Made by a program: the position numbers and the translations under genes. From contig NZ_LR134439.1 of NCBI RefSeq assembly GCF_900637845.1, forward strand, positions 806,001 through 870,000: DNA of 64,000 nt, given 5' to 3'. Shown here piece after piece: positions 7,446 to 16,801 of this stretch. Origin of the DNA: Erysipelothrix rhusiopathiae. GTDB lineage: Bacteria > Bacillota_I > Bacilli_A > Erysipelotrichales > Erysipelotrichaceae. Below the pieces are notes generated by a model. It ran no database searches and was not told where the DNA came from. It saw only the letters and a program-made list of their open reading frames with translations. Within the stretch, counting starts at the first letter, position 1. Each line of letters starts with the position of its first letter.

Positions 7446-9143
7446 ATGATGGATTTTTTTAAAGGTTACAAATTCAAAACGGTAATTGCAGTTGTTTTTA
7501 AATTTATAGAAGCTGTTTTTGAATTGTTTTTACCATTATTAATGGTAAAATTAATCGATGTCGGTATCGCTGGAAATGATTTTAAATACATTTATAAGAT
7601 GAGTGGATATATGTTATTGTTCACAATATTGGGTTATACGTCTTCAATTGTCTGTCAATATTTGGCATCCCAAATTTCGCAGCAAGTCGGAGGACGTATT
7701 CGTCTTTCGTTGTTTAAAAAAATTAATACTCTGTCTCTTGGAGACACGAATTTATATTCGAGCTCCATGTTGACAACTCGTGTTACAACGGACGTGAATC
7801 AAATCCAGGAAATGATTGCTAAAACAATTCGCCTGGCGGTTCGAGCTCCCATGATTATGTTAGGGAGCTTGTATGCCCTCTACCATCTTAGTCCAACGTT
7901 AGGTAAACAGTTAATGATTGCACTTCCCCTTTTTCTAGTCGTTGTAGGATTATTTATGCGGTTTTCAATGGTATATCATCTCGATGCACAGACATCTCTT
8001 GATCAAGTTGGTCATAAGGTTAAAGAGTACCTAAGTGGTGTGAGAATTGTTCGTGCATTTTCCCAAAATGATCGTGAAATTAATAATTTTACCAACCATA
8101 ATAATACATTAGAAAATAAGCAGCTAAAAGTAGGATTTGTCTCGACACTTTCAAGTCCCCTAACATCGTTTATGATGAATCTGGTTTTGGTAGTCCTTGT
8201 CTATTCGGGAGCATTACAAATCAATGAAGGCATGATGACGCAGGGACAGATGGTTGCTGTTATAAACTATTGTACGCAACTTGTTATGACCTTAATTGTT
8301 TTTATGAACTTGGTGATGATTTTTGCAAGAGGGTATACTTCGAAGAAAAGAGTCGATGAGATTCTTGAACTTGAATCAAGTATGGATGTATCGGGTGAAA
8401 GTATTCTTTCAGAGGGTCCAATAAAAATTGAATTTCAAGATGTTTCATTTGCTTACCCTCACACAAATCGCAAAGTATTGAGGAATCTCAATTTGAAAAT
8501 TAATCCAAGTGAGACTTTAGGAATAATTGGTCTTACTGGGAGTGGAAAAAGTAGTTTGGTGAAATTACTACCTCGATTGTACGATGTAAGTGATGGAACC
8601 CTTAAAATTAATGATAAAAACATTACATCTTATTCTGTTGAATCGCTTCGAAATCGTATCGGATATGTATCTCAAAGTGCATCATTTCTGAGTGTGACGA
8701 TGGAAGATAATATTCGAATGGGGCAAGAGAGCGATATTGAGAAGGCATTAGAACATGCTGAGGGTAAAGAGTTAGTAGACAAAGGATTAGATTTGAAAGT
8801 TCAAGAGGGAGGGACTAATTTATCCGGTGGACAACGGCAACGATTGAGTATTGCACGAGCACTTGCAAAAAAACCGAGTCTGTTGATTTTTGATGATTCA
8901 TTCAGCGCTCTTGATTACCTCACGGATAAGCGACTTCGCAAAAATTTAGAACGTTATTATGCACAAAGTACTAAAATCATTATCAGTCAGAGAACAAGTT
9001 CAGTTATGAGCGCAGATAGTATTATTGTAATTGATAAAGGAACAATCATTGCGCAAGGAAGCCATGAAACGCTGTTGGAAAGATGCAATCTATATCAACG
9101 CATCTACGCACTTCAAGAGGAGGGGACACATGAAAAAAAATAG
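7446..9143 (+). CDS. ABC exporter half-transporter, degenerate-site subunit
   Basis: A 565-residue type IV ABC exporter half: six membrane helices in the first 300 residues, then a nucleotide-binding domain. Walker A is GLTGSGKSS (K368) and the signature LSGGQ is intact at 459-463. The Walker B reads LLIFDD, so Asp484 stands where the catalytic Glu is expected. This is the pattern of the catalytically weak partner in heterodimeric exporters such as TM287/288, LmrCD and BmrCD. It overlaps the second half-transporter by 14 bases. Two ATGs in a row (7446 and 7449) follow a G run; the second has better spacing. The substrate cannot be told from sequence. Confidence 0.92.
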   Translation: MMDFFKGYKFKTVIAVVFKFIEAVFELFLPLLMVKLIDVGIAGNDFKYIYKMSGYMLLFTILGYTSSIVCQYLASQISQQVGGRIRLSLFKKINTLSLGDTNLYSSSMLTTRVTTDVNQIQEMIAKTIRLAVRAPMIMLGSLYALYHLSPTLGKQLMIALPLFLVVVGLFMRFSMVYHLDAQTSLDQVGHKVKEYLSGVRIVRAFSQNDREINNFTNHNNTLENKQLKVGFVSTLSSPLTSFMMNLVLVVLVYSGALQINEGMMTQGQMVAVINYCTQLVMTLIVFMNLVMIFARGYTSKKRVDEILELESSMDVSGESILSEGPIKIEFQDVSFAYPHTNRKVLRNLNLKINPSETLGIIGLTGSGKSSLVKLLPRLYDVSDGTLKINDKNITSYSVESLRNRIGYVSQSASFLSVTMEDNIRMGQESDIEKALEHAEGKELVDKGLDLKVQEGGTNLSGGQRQRLSIARALAKKPSLLIFDDSFSALDYLTDKRLRKNLERYYAQSTKIIISQRTSSVMSADSIIVIDKGTIIAQGSHETLLERCNLYQRIYALQEEGTHEKK

Positions 9144-10812
9144 AAAACTTCTTTTGTTTTGTGTTCTAGCGAGCATCGTCTCAAGCATTGCTTTAGTCAT
9201 AACGCCATACTTTCTTGGTAAAGCAATTGATGGCATGGTGGGTTATCAAAACGTTGATTTAAAATACGCGATTGAAATGTTAAGTTATACAGCGATTGCA
9301 TACCTAATTCATTTTATATTAAGTTGGGCAACCAATCGCATGGCAAATCGATTCTCTGTTCGATTTGTTTCGAATCTAAGATCAAAACTCATGGAAAAAA
9401 TCTCCCGTCTACCAATCTCTTTTATCGATCAGCACGCACACGGTGATATTCAAAATTTATTTGTAATGGACAGTGAGCTCATTATTGATGGATTGTATCT
9501 TTTGTTGACACAGTTTCTGGGAGGGGTATTTGTTGTTCTGGTAGCGGCGTTTTATATGATTCGCATAAATGTTGTGATGAGTCTTGTTGTATTTGTTATG
9601 GTTCCAATCGTTTATTTCACTTCAAAAATGATTTCTCGAAAATCTTTCGGATACTTTCAGCGACAACAAGAACTTTCGGGTAAACTTAGTGGTAGAACAT
9701 CTGAATTTGTGGATAACTACCAATTAGTTCTTACAAGTAATTATCAAGATCAGGCGATTCATGAATTTTCAACAATCAACGACGAGCTCAATAAAGTCGG
9801 TGAAAAAGCACAGTTTATGTCTGCCCTCACAAACCCTACAACACGATTGATGAATAATTTATCCTATGTATTATTAGGACTGACAGGTGCTTTTGGTGTG
9901 CTGAATCATACAATAACAATCGGTCTCATGACAAGTTTTCTAAGTTATTCAATGATGTTCTCTAAACCATTTAATGAGTTTAGTGCGATTATTTCGCAAA
10001 TAATTGCTGCGAAGGCAAGTTATGAACGTTTACAAAAAGTTCTTGATGAAGAAGACCAAATTGATTGTACACATGAAGAAAGATTAGAAGGTAAAACTGT
10101 TGTTTTTGACAATGTTAATTTCTCATATGATGGAAAAAACAAGATCATTGAAAACTTGAATTTAGATATTAAGCCATTAAGTAAGGTCGCAATTGTCGGT
10201 CCTACAGGTGCGGGTAAATCTACGATGTTAAACCTGTTGATGCGGTATTACGATGTAGATTCGGGATCAATCTTAATAGATGATTTAAATGTTGACGAAG
10301 TTTCTCGATCAAGCATTCGTCAAACAATGTCAATCGTATTACAGGACCCTTGGTTGTTTGAAGGAACCATTCGTGACAACATTGCCTATGGAAATGAAAT
10401 GGCATCTGAAGAAGAAATTATTCGTGCTGCAAAACAAGCAGGATGTCACGACTATATTATTTCACTCGATGATGGATATGATTCTCTTGTCACATTAGGC
10501 TCTAAAAATATGTCATTGGGGCAGAAACAACTCATCACGATTGCAAGAGCTCTGTTAGTAGATGTTCCGATAATTATTCTGGATGAAGCCACGAGTAGTG
10601 TTGATGTAGTTACAGAGCGCCATATTCAAAACGTATTTACTCAAATTATGAAGTCACATACAACGTTCTTTGTAGCACATAGACTCTCAACGGTTACCGA
10701 TTCGGATATGATTCTTGTAATGAAATCTGGAAGACTCGTAGAACAGGGTACACACCAGGAACTTATTGAACGTAAAGGCTTTTATCATGAACTTTACATG
10801 AGTCAATACTGA
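9130..10812 (+). CDS. ABC exporter half-transporter, catalytic subunit
   Basis: The 560-residue partner of the preceding gene, with six membrane helices and an ATPase domain. Walker A is GPTGAGKST (K363) and Walker B is IIILDEATSSVD with the catalytic Glu486 present, but the signature is MSLGQ (461-465) instead of LSGGQ. Combined with the first subunit, this gives one consensus ATP site (this Walker A/B with the partner's LSGGQ) and one degenerate site, a complementary arrangement typical of heterodimeric multidrug exporters. The ATG at 9130 sits behind AGGAGGGG inside the end of the first gene; a start 99 bases upstream would add unrelated residues. Confidence 0.92.
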   Translation: MKKNRKLLLFCVLASIVSSIALVITPYFLGKAIDGMVGYQNVDLKYAIEMLSYTAIAYLIHFILSWATNRMANRFSVRFVSNLRSKLMEKISRLPISFIDQHAHGDIQNLFVMDSELIIDGLYLLLTQFLGGVFVVLVAAFYMIRINVVMSLVVFVMVPIVYFTSKMISRKSFGYFQRQQELSGKLSGRTSEFVDNYQLVLTSNYQDQAIHEFSTINDELNKVGEKAQFMSALTNPTTRLMNNLSYVLLGLTGAFGVLNHTITIGLMTSFLSYSMMFSKPFNEFSAIISQIIAAKASYERLQKVLDEEDQIDCTHEERLEGKTVVFDNVNFSYDGKNKIIENLNLDIKPLSKVAIVGPTGAGKSTMLNLLMRYYDVDSGSILIDDLNVDEVSRSSIRQTMSIVLQDPWLFEGTIRDNIAYGNEMASEEEIIRAAKQAGCHDYIISLDDGYDSLVTLGSKNMSLGQKQLITIARALLVDVPIIILDEATSSVDVVTERHIQNVFTQIMKSHTTFFVAHRLSTVTDSDMILVMKSGRLVEQGTHQELIERKGFYHELYMSQY

Positions 10813-10903
10813 TGTGAAGTTATGTGACAATCTAATGAATATATTTAATAAAAACACAAAATATGATATTCTTATAGACAGTCATGAATATTCACCGATA
10901 GCG

Positions 10904-10912
10904 TGATATAAT
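10904..10912 (+). promoter_or_regulatory. Extended -10 promoter of cdaA operon
   Basis: TGATATAAT, a perfect extended -10 element 22 bases upstream of the cdaA start, with no convincing -35. Confidence 0.55.
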
Positions 10913-10934
10913 TAGTGAGAATAAGGAGGTTCTT

Positions 10935-12095
10935 ATGCCATTTGCCTTAATAACATTTCAATCAATCATCAATAGTTTAAAGGCTATCGTAGACTTTTCA
11001 ATTATTTGGGTTTTGGTTTATTACATTTTAAGAATTGTTAGAAATAATTCTCGAACTGTTCAGATTTTCAAAGGAATCGTATTAATCATTGCGATGCGCT
11101 TTGTTGCTCATAAACTAAGCCTCACTACATTAAAAGCTCTACTCGATCTATTGATTCAATATGGATTCTTAGTCGTAGTCATTATTTTTGTGCCGGAAAT
11201 CCGAGCTATGTTGGAAAGACTCGGAAAAACATCCGTTTTTTCAGCACTCCATTCTTTATCCGGTAATGAGAAAGAAAAACTTGTGGACGAGCTTGTTGAT
11301 GCAGCAACAGTGCTTGCAGAACGAAAAACAGGTGCTCTTATTACACTTGAACAAGGTCATTCTTTAGCGGATTATATTAAAACGGGAACGCCAATTAACT
11401 CATCCGTTACCTCGGAACTTTTATGTTCTATTTTTGTTACGTCAACACCACTTCATGATGGTGCAGTAATAATTCAAGGGGATCGCATTGCATGTGCGTC
11501 GGCTTATTTCCCACCGACGGCTCAAGATTTACCAACCCGTTATGGTGCACGTCATCGTGCAGCGATTGGTTTAAGTGAAGTTACAGACTCAGTAACGATT
11601 ATTGTATCCGAAGAAACGGGAACAATTTCGATTGCTGAAGGCGGAAAACTTCGAGAAATGGATGCTGCGAGCTTACGAGAGTATCTCAATCTTCTTATCC
11701 AAAATAGTGAAAAAGAAGTAAGTCAGAGTTTAGGTGCACATCGTAAACAACGTAAATTTAATTTATCGAAACTGAATGTGGATCCAATTAAAATTGAAAA
11801 GGTTGATAGTTCAGATTTAAACCTTAAATCGACAGAACCTACAGAAACGAATGTGGAAAAACGAGACTTTTCAAAATTGATGGGTATTTTCAAGAAAAAA
11901 CCTAAAGATACGGAGTCAAAAGATAAGTCATCAGAGAACGAGCAAGACTTAACAAAGAGTCAAGATGATTCTTCACAGGATGAAGATGTGAAAACATCAG
12001 ATATTGAGGAATCAGTGACGAAAGCAGATGATACGAATTCATCAGATAAATTAAACGATGAAGGAGGTGAGCCAAATGAGTCCGAAGAAAGATAA
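10935..12095 (+). CDS. cdaA: Diadenylate cyclase CdaA (DacA)
   Basis: Makes c-di-AMP from two ATP at the membrane, controlling potassium/osmolyte balance and wall homeostasis. Three N-terminal membrane helices (within residues 12-85) precede the DisA_N catalytic domain with DGA at 175-177 and RHR at 206-208. At 386 residues it is about 100 longer than usual; the excess is a charged, low-complexity C-terminal tail (from about residue 275) rich in Lys, Ser, Asp and Glu. The tail's end overlaps cdaR. The order cdaA-cdaR-glmM is the conserved Firmicute c-di-AMP operon. Confidence 0.96.
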   Translation: MPFALITFQSIINSLKAIVDFSIIWVLVYYILRIVRNNSRTVQIFKGIVLIIAMRFVAHKLSLTTLKALLDLLIQYGFLVVVIIFVPEIRAMLERLGKTSVFSALHSLSGNEKEKLVDELVDAATVLAERKTGALITLEQGHSLADYIKTGTPINSSVTSELLCSIFVTSTPLHDGAVIIQGDRIACASAYFPPTAQDLPTRYGARHRAAIGLSEVTDSVTIIVSEETGTISIAEGGKLREMDAASLREYLNLLIQNSEKEVSQSLGAHRKQRKFNLSKLNVDPIKIEKVDSSDLNLKSTEPTETNVEKRDFSKLMGIFKKKPKDTESKDKSSENEQDLTKSQDDSSQDEDVKTSDIEESVTKADDTNSSDKLNDEGGEPNESEER

Positions 12096-13467
12096 GAAAA
12101 ATAAAAAATTTGATTCTGAGGATAAACTTGAGCTTGCGCAGATTATCGCAGAACGATCTGAAAAAATTACGAATTTAACCGAATCAATTGGTGATGCTTT
12201 CCTTCGAGTATTACGTTGGCTAAGTGCATGGTTTGATCGAATTCTCTTTAATCCTCGTCATGCTAAACTCGTGGCGTTCGCAGTTGCGTTACTTATCTAT
12301 TTTGCATTTAACGTATCTGCATCAACACCATCTCCTGTAAATCAAGCACGTCAAATTCCAGACGTTCCAGTTGTTGTAAAATATAACTCAGAGATGTATG
12401 AAGTTGTAGATTTTGATGAAAAAGTAGATGTCATTGTATTTGGGGACTATAGTGATATTTCAATGGTAAACCCTCAAAATGACCTAAAAGTTGAACTAGA
12501 CTTGAGTGGACTTGCAGAAGGAACACATCAAGTTAATTACAAAACGAATATTACTTCAGCTCGCATCCGAACAACAATTACACCGGCTTCAGCTAATGTA
12601 ACGATTCGAATCAAAGAAGCAAAACGCATGACATTAAGTACTGAATTCGTTAACCAAAATAAACTTGGAAGCCAATATGTATTGGGTACACCAGAGTTAG
12701 AAACGCAAGATGTAACGATTAAAGCTTCGAAAGAAACAATGTCACAAGTGGCATTCGTAAAAGCATTAATTGATGTTAGTGGACAAACAGAACAGTTTAC
12801 AACTGATGCAGAAATCGTAGCTTATAACCAACAAGGTGAACGTCTAACGACAGTTGATGTATTGCCGAAGACGGTTAAAGCGAAGGTAGATGTAACGTCA
12901 CCTAATAAAACTGTTCCGATCAAGCCAGTTTTCCAAGGAGATATTCCAGAAGGCAAGGCGATTGCATCGTTATCAATGGATAATGAAGCGATGACAATTT
13001 ATGCTCAGCAATCAGTTCTTGATAGCATTGAGGAAATTAAAGTTCCAATTCAAGCGAGTGGTCTAACAAAAGATACGAAGCTCGTTCATAACATCAGTCT
13101 TCCATCGGGAGTTCGTCACGGTACAGTTTCAAAAGTAAACTTTGATATCAAACTCGGTGAAGGTGAAACTAAGAAATTCGATGATATTCCAATTCTATTT
13201 GTGCATAATGTTAATCAGTTGAAGATTTCGCCGGGAACATCGGGTGATCAAAAAACTGCAACAACAACGTCATTAGAAGTATTTGGAACGAAAGAAAACA
13301 TTGAAAAATTCAAGCCTGAAAACGTTAAAGTGTATATTGATATGCGTGATATTGAACCAGGTGATAATCAAGAGGTTAAACTCTACGTAGAATATAACGA
13401 TCCAACATCGTCGCTCTACACAGTTAAATCAACAAAAGAAACAGCAGTATTTAGTTTTAGAAAATAA
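12076..13467 (+). CDS. cdaR: CdaR, YbbR-domain regulator of CdaA
   Basis: A 463-residue protein with a cytoplasmic charged N-terminus, one membrane helix (about residues 65-85) and an extracytoplasmic array of YbbR domains. In Bacillus and Listeria the homologue contacts CdaA and modulates c-di-AMP synthesis. The ATG at 12076 is preferred because AAGGAGGTGA lies directly before it; the gene therefore overlaps cdaA by 20 bases, pointing to translational coupling. The N-terminus has an acidic/basic stretch of about 30 residues before the helix. Confidence 0.93.
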   Translation: MSPKKDKKNKKFDSEDKLELAQIIAERSEKITNLTESIGDAFLRVLRWLSAWFDRILFNPRHAKLVAFAVALLIYFAFNVSASTPSPVNQARQIPDVPVVVKYNSEMYEVVDFDEKVDVIVFGDYSDISMVNPQNDLKVELDLSGLAEGTHQVNYKTNITSARIRTTITPASANVTIRIKEAKRMTLSTEFVNQNKLGSQYVLGTPELETQDVTIKASKETMSQVAFVKALIDVSGQTEQFTTDAEIVAYNQQGERLTTVDVLPKTVKAKVDVTSPNKTVPIKPVFQGDIPEGKAIASLSMDNEAMTIYAQQSVLDSIEEIKVPIQASGLTKDTKLVHNISLPSGVRHGTVSKVNFDIKLGEGETKKFDDIPILFVHNVNQLKISPGTSGDQKTATTTSLEVFGTKENIEKFKPENVKVYIDMRDIEPGDNQEVKLYVEYNDPTSSLYTVKSTKETAVFSFRK

Positions 13468-13480
13468 GAGGTAAGTATTT

Positions 13481-14803
13481 ATGGGTAAGTATTTTGGAAC
13501 GGACGGACTTCGCGGTAAAGCGAATGAAGCTCTAAGTTTGGATATTGCAATTAAAGTGGGACAATACTTAGGTTACTCGTTTAAAGGTGAGAAAATTGTA
13601 GTTGGCCAAGACACACGACTTTCTTCAGGAATGTTTGCAAGTGCAATTGCTGCAGGAGCAACTTCTATGGGTGCTGATGTATATCTACTTGGTGTTTGTG
13701 CTACTCCAGCACTTGCATACGCAGTTAAAAACGAAGGCTTCGCTGGTGGTGTAATGATTTCCGCGAGTCATAATCCTTACTACGATAATGGCTTAAAATG
13801 CTTTGCTTCGACAGGTATGAAAATATCTGCAGATTTAGAAGAAAAAATTGAAGCGTACATTGATGGTGAAATATCCATCGATGTTGCGCATAGTAATGAA
13901 ATTGGACGTGTTGTGGAATTTCCAGAAGGATTGGAAACATACATTCAATATCTTGAATCGCTAATCGATGTACGTTTTGACGGTCTTAACATCGTCCTCG
14001 ATACGGCAAATGGCTCGGCTGTTTCTTCCGCAGAACGTCTATTTAAAGATTTAGGCGCTTGTGTGACTGTTATGAATAACAATCCGGATGGACTCAATAT
14101 TAATACTGAGTGTGGATCAACACATCCGGAGTCACTTCAAGCAAAAGTAGTTGAAATGGGTGCAGATATGGGATTTGCATTTGACGGGGACGCTGATCGA
14201 TGTCTCGCAGTTAATCATAAAGGCGAGATGGTTGATGGTGATGAAATCTTATTTATTCTTGGTCGCTTCTTTAAATCAGAAAAACAGCTTAAAGAAGATA
14301 CGATTGTGTCAACCGTCATGGCAAATTTAGGGTTCTTGAAATCCTGTCAAAAATCAGGTTTGAATGTAATTACAACAGATGTTGGTGATAAACATGTTTA
14401 CGCATCAATGAATGAGAATGATTACAAGCTTGGTGGTGAACAATCGGGCCATATTATACTAAAAGATTATGCAACAACAGGTGATGGCGTGCTGACTGCA
14501 CTTGTTATTGCTGAAATAGCATCAAAAGCTGGAAAGACATTAGCAGAACTCGGTTCGGAATGTATTCGATTCCCACAACTACTTCAAAATGTTCCTGTTA
14601 ATGATAAACAAGCAGTTATGAATCACGACTCTGTAAAAGAGGCTGAGAACCGCATTCATCGCGCTTTGGGTGATGAAGGGCGCTTACTTCTTAGACCGTC
14701 AGGTACAGAACCGCTTGTCCGCGTCATGGTAGAAGCGCAAACAGATGATTTGTGTGAACACTATGTCAATGATATGATTAATGTAATCAATAACATTGAG
14801 TAA
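13481..14803 (+). CDS. glmM: Phosphoglucosamine mutase
   Basis: Converts glucosamine-6-phosphate to glucosamine-1-phosphate for UDP-GlcNAc and peptidoglycan synthesis. At 440 residues it is of normal length. The N-terminus GKYFGTDGLRGKAN, the phosphoserine loop SASHNP with Ser96, the metal loop DGDADR (near residue 240) and the phosphate-binding RPSGTEPLVRVM near the C-terminus are all present. It is the third gene of the c-di-AMP operon; GlmM can bind and inhibit CdaA in other Firmicutes. Its stop lies 10 bases before the response-regulator start, so transcription probably continues. Confidence 0.97.
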   Translation: MGKYFGTDGLRGKANEALSLDIAIKVGQYLGYSFKGEKIVVGQDTRLSSGMFASAIAAGATSMGADVYLLGVCATPALAYAVKNEGFAGGVMISASHNPYYDNGLKCFASTGMKISADLEEKIEAYIDGEISIDVAHSNEIGRVVEFPEGLETYIQYLESLIDVRFDGLNIVLDTANGSAVSSAERLFKDLGACVTVMNNNPDGLNINTECGSTHPESLQAKVVEMGADMGFAFDGDADRCLAVNHKGEMVDGDEILFILGRFFKSEKQLKEDTIVSTVMANLGFLKSCQKSGLNVITTDVGDKHVYASMNENDYKLGGEQSGHIILKDYATTGDGVLTALVIAEIASKAGKTLAELGSECIRFPQLLQNVPVNDKQAVMNHDSVKEAENRIHRALGDEGRLLLRPSGTEPLVRVMVEAQTDDLCEHYVNDMINVINNIE

Positions 14804-14813
14804 GGGTGATAAT

Positions 14814-15470
14814 ATGAAATATGTGATCAGTATTGTAGAAGATGAAAAAGATTTAAATGAACTTGTAAAGAGTTATTTAGAAAACGCTGGTTATGAAGTC
14901 CGCTCTTATTACACATATGATGAAGCGAATGCCCATGTTCAAGATGACGATGTTCATCTATGGATTTTGGATATTATGCTTGATGATAAGAGTGGTTTTG
15001 ACTTGATTGAACGCATTAAAATGCATTCGCCTGCTACTCCGGTAATTTTTATGTCTGCACGAGATAAAGAATTTGATCGAATTATTGGTTTGGAAAAGGG
15101 TAGTGATGATTACATTACGAAACCTTTTTCACCCAAAGAGCTAGTGTTGCGGGTTAATAACATTATTAAACGTTCTTATAATCAAGACCTTCAAACGGAA
15201 GTTGATGGTTATGTCATTGATGAGAAACAACGTAAAGCGAGCAAAGATGGCTATGAACTTGAACTTACAACAAAAGAGTTTGATCTCTTGATGCTTTTCG
15301 TCAAAAATAGAGGTGTTGCCTTTACACGTGAGCAAATTCTTGTTCATGTATGGGAAACCAATTATTTTGGTTCAGATCGCGTTGTAGATGATACCTTGAG
15401 ACGTCTTCGAAAAAAAATGCCTGGTCTTAATATACAAACAATATACGGATTCGGATATCGTCTTGGATGA
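14814..15470 (+). CDS. OmpR/PhoB-family response regulator
   Basis: A 218-residue response regulator: a receiver domain with the acidic pair EDE near the N-terminus and phosphoacceptor Asp53 (LDIML), conserved Lys in YITKPFSPKEL, then a winged-helix DNA-binding domain with LTTKEFDLL and DDTLRRLRKKM. The ATG at 14814 follows AAGGGTGAT. It ends in an ATGA overlap with the histidine kinase gene, so the two form a cognate pair. Location behind glmM suggests an envelope-related signal, but that is inference; target genes are unknown. Confidence 0.93.
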   Translation: MKYVISIVEDEKDLNELVKSYLENAGYEVRSYYTYDEANAHVQDDDVHLWILDIMLDDKSGFDLIERIKMHSPATPVIFMSARDKEFDRIIGLEKGSDDYITKPFSPKELVLRVNNIIKRSYNQDLQTEVDGYVIDEKQRKASKDGYELELTTKEFDLLMLFVKNRGVAFTREQILVHVWETNYFGSDRVVDDTLRRLRKKMPGLNIQTIYGFGYRLG

Positions 15471-16801
15471 TGAGAAATATTCGTGAGTTTATAAGAAAGC
15501 TATCGTTAACACAGCAATTAATTGCAATTGTTGTTTTTACTTTTGCTTTCTTTTTAGTATTCTTTTTCGGAGCGTTGTCATTAAATATCGATAAATTTGT
15601 TGATAAACAAATGTATGACTTAATACATCGAACACAACAAAATGTTATCTACAACTATAAACGTGGCTTAGATGATGTTGATTTATATGGAGCAAATGAT
15701 CCAAATATCATCCATGTCATTCGAAATAAAGATGGAAGCATAAAATCAAATGGATTGAGTCTCATTAACGTCGATTTATTAAAACAAGTTAAGATCCAAA
15801 TGGATGCAGTTGAGCTTGAACAGAGTATTAACTATCGTTTTAAAGATAGCAGTCTTTATACAATTACTAATATTCCAGATAAGCAAGCAAGCATCGCAAC
15901 CTTAATTTCTAGAAATTATCAGAATGAATTTAAATCGTTATTACTTAATAACGTTATTAATATGATCTTGATAATAATTGGTGTTGTTTTTCTACTACTT
16001 CTCGTATGGGTTAGTTATATTATTCATCCACTAAATCAAATACGTGCGTATATTGAGAAAATTAAGCGTAACGAAGATGCGGAGTTAAATATTGAACGTC
16101 ATGATGAAATTGGTGAGTTGGCTGATGTTCTTGTGGAAATGAATGAGGAATTAAAGCGTCAGGAACGTGTTAAAGAAGAAATGATTCAAAACATATCACA
16201 CGATCTTAAAACGCCGATAGCGACGATTAAATCGTATAGTGAAGCAATTAAAGACGGTGTGTATCCTTACGAAACACTTGAAAAATCAGTGGATGTAATC
16301 ATTCAACATGCCGATCGATTAGAGAAAAAAGTATATAATCTATTGATGTTGAATCGCATGGATTATATGACTCATGAACAAATCGATCAGAACAGTAATA
16401 TAGAATTGAGAGAAACGATTGAATCTGTAATTGTTTCCTCAAGTCAAATAAGACCCGAAATTGAACTAATCTTAAATGCGGAAGAACATAATGTGTTCTT
16501 TGGTACAGAGGAGCCATGGCGTGTTGTTGTTGAGAATCTTCTCGACAATGCTTTGCGATATGCTAAGACTAAAATTATCATCACACTAAAAGATAATTAC
16601 GTTTCAGTATATAATGATGGCTCGACTATCAATGAAAATCGAACAGAACAAATCTTTAATGCATACGAAAAAGGCGAAGGCGGTCAGTTTGGATTGGGAC
16701 TTTCGATCGTCAACAAAGTCGCAACAAATTATGGTTATACAGTAAGTGCTTCAAACGTCGATGAAGGCGTTATATTTGAAATTAGAAAGGCAGGAATTTA
16801 A
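15467..16801 (+). CDS. Sensor histidine kinase
   Basis: A 444-residue membrane kinase: helix 1 at about 18-40, an extracytoplasmic sensor of about 120 residues with no recognised domain, helix 2 at about 160-182, a HAMP linker, then HisKA with His245 (SHDLKTPIATI) and an ATPase domain with the N box NLLDNALRYA and G box GQFGLGLSIVNKV. It overlaps its response regulator by four bases. Its TAA is immediately followed by the ATG of the NYN gene without a gap, so the three genes are probably one transcript. Confidence 0.93.
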   Translation: MMRNIREFIRKLSLTQQLIAIVVFTFAFFLVFFFGALSLNIDKFVDKQMYDLIHRTQQNVIYNYKRGLDDVDLYGANDPNIIHVIRNKDGSIKSNGLSLINVDLLKQVKIQMDAVELEQSINYRFKDSSLYTITNIPDKQASIATLISRNYQNEFKSLLLNNVINMILIIIGVVFLLLLVWVSYIIHPLNQIRAYIEKIKRNEDAELNIERHDEIGELADVLVEMNEELKRQERVKEEMIQNISHDLKTPIATIKSYSEAIKDGVYPYETLEKSVDVIIQHADRLEKKVYNLLMLNRMDYMTHEQIDQNSNIELRETIESVIVSSSQIRPEIELILNAEEHNVFFGTEEPWRVVVENLLDNALRYAKTKIIITLKDNYVSVYNDGSTINENRTEQIFNAYEKGEGGQFGLGLSIVNKVATNYGYTVSASNVDEGVIFEIRKAGI

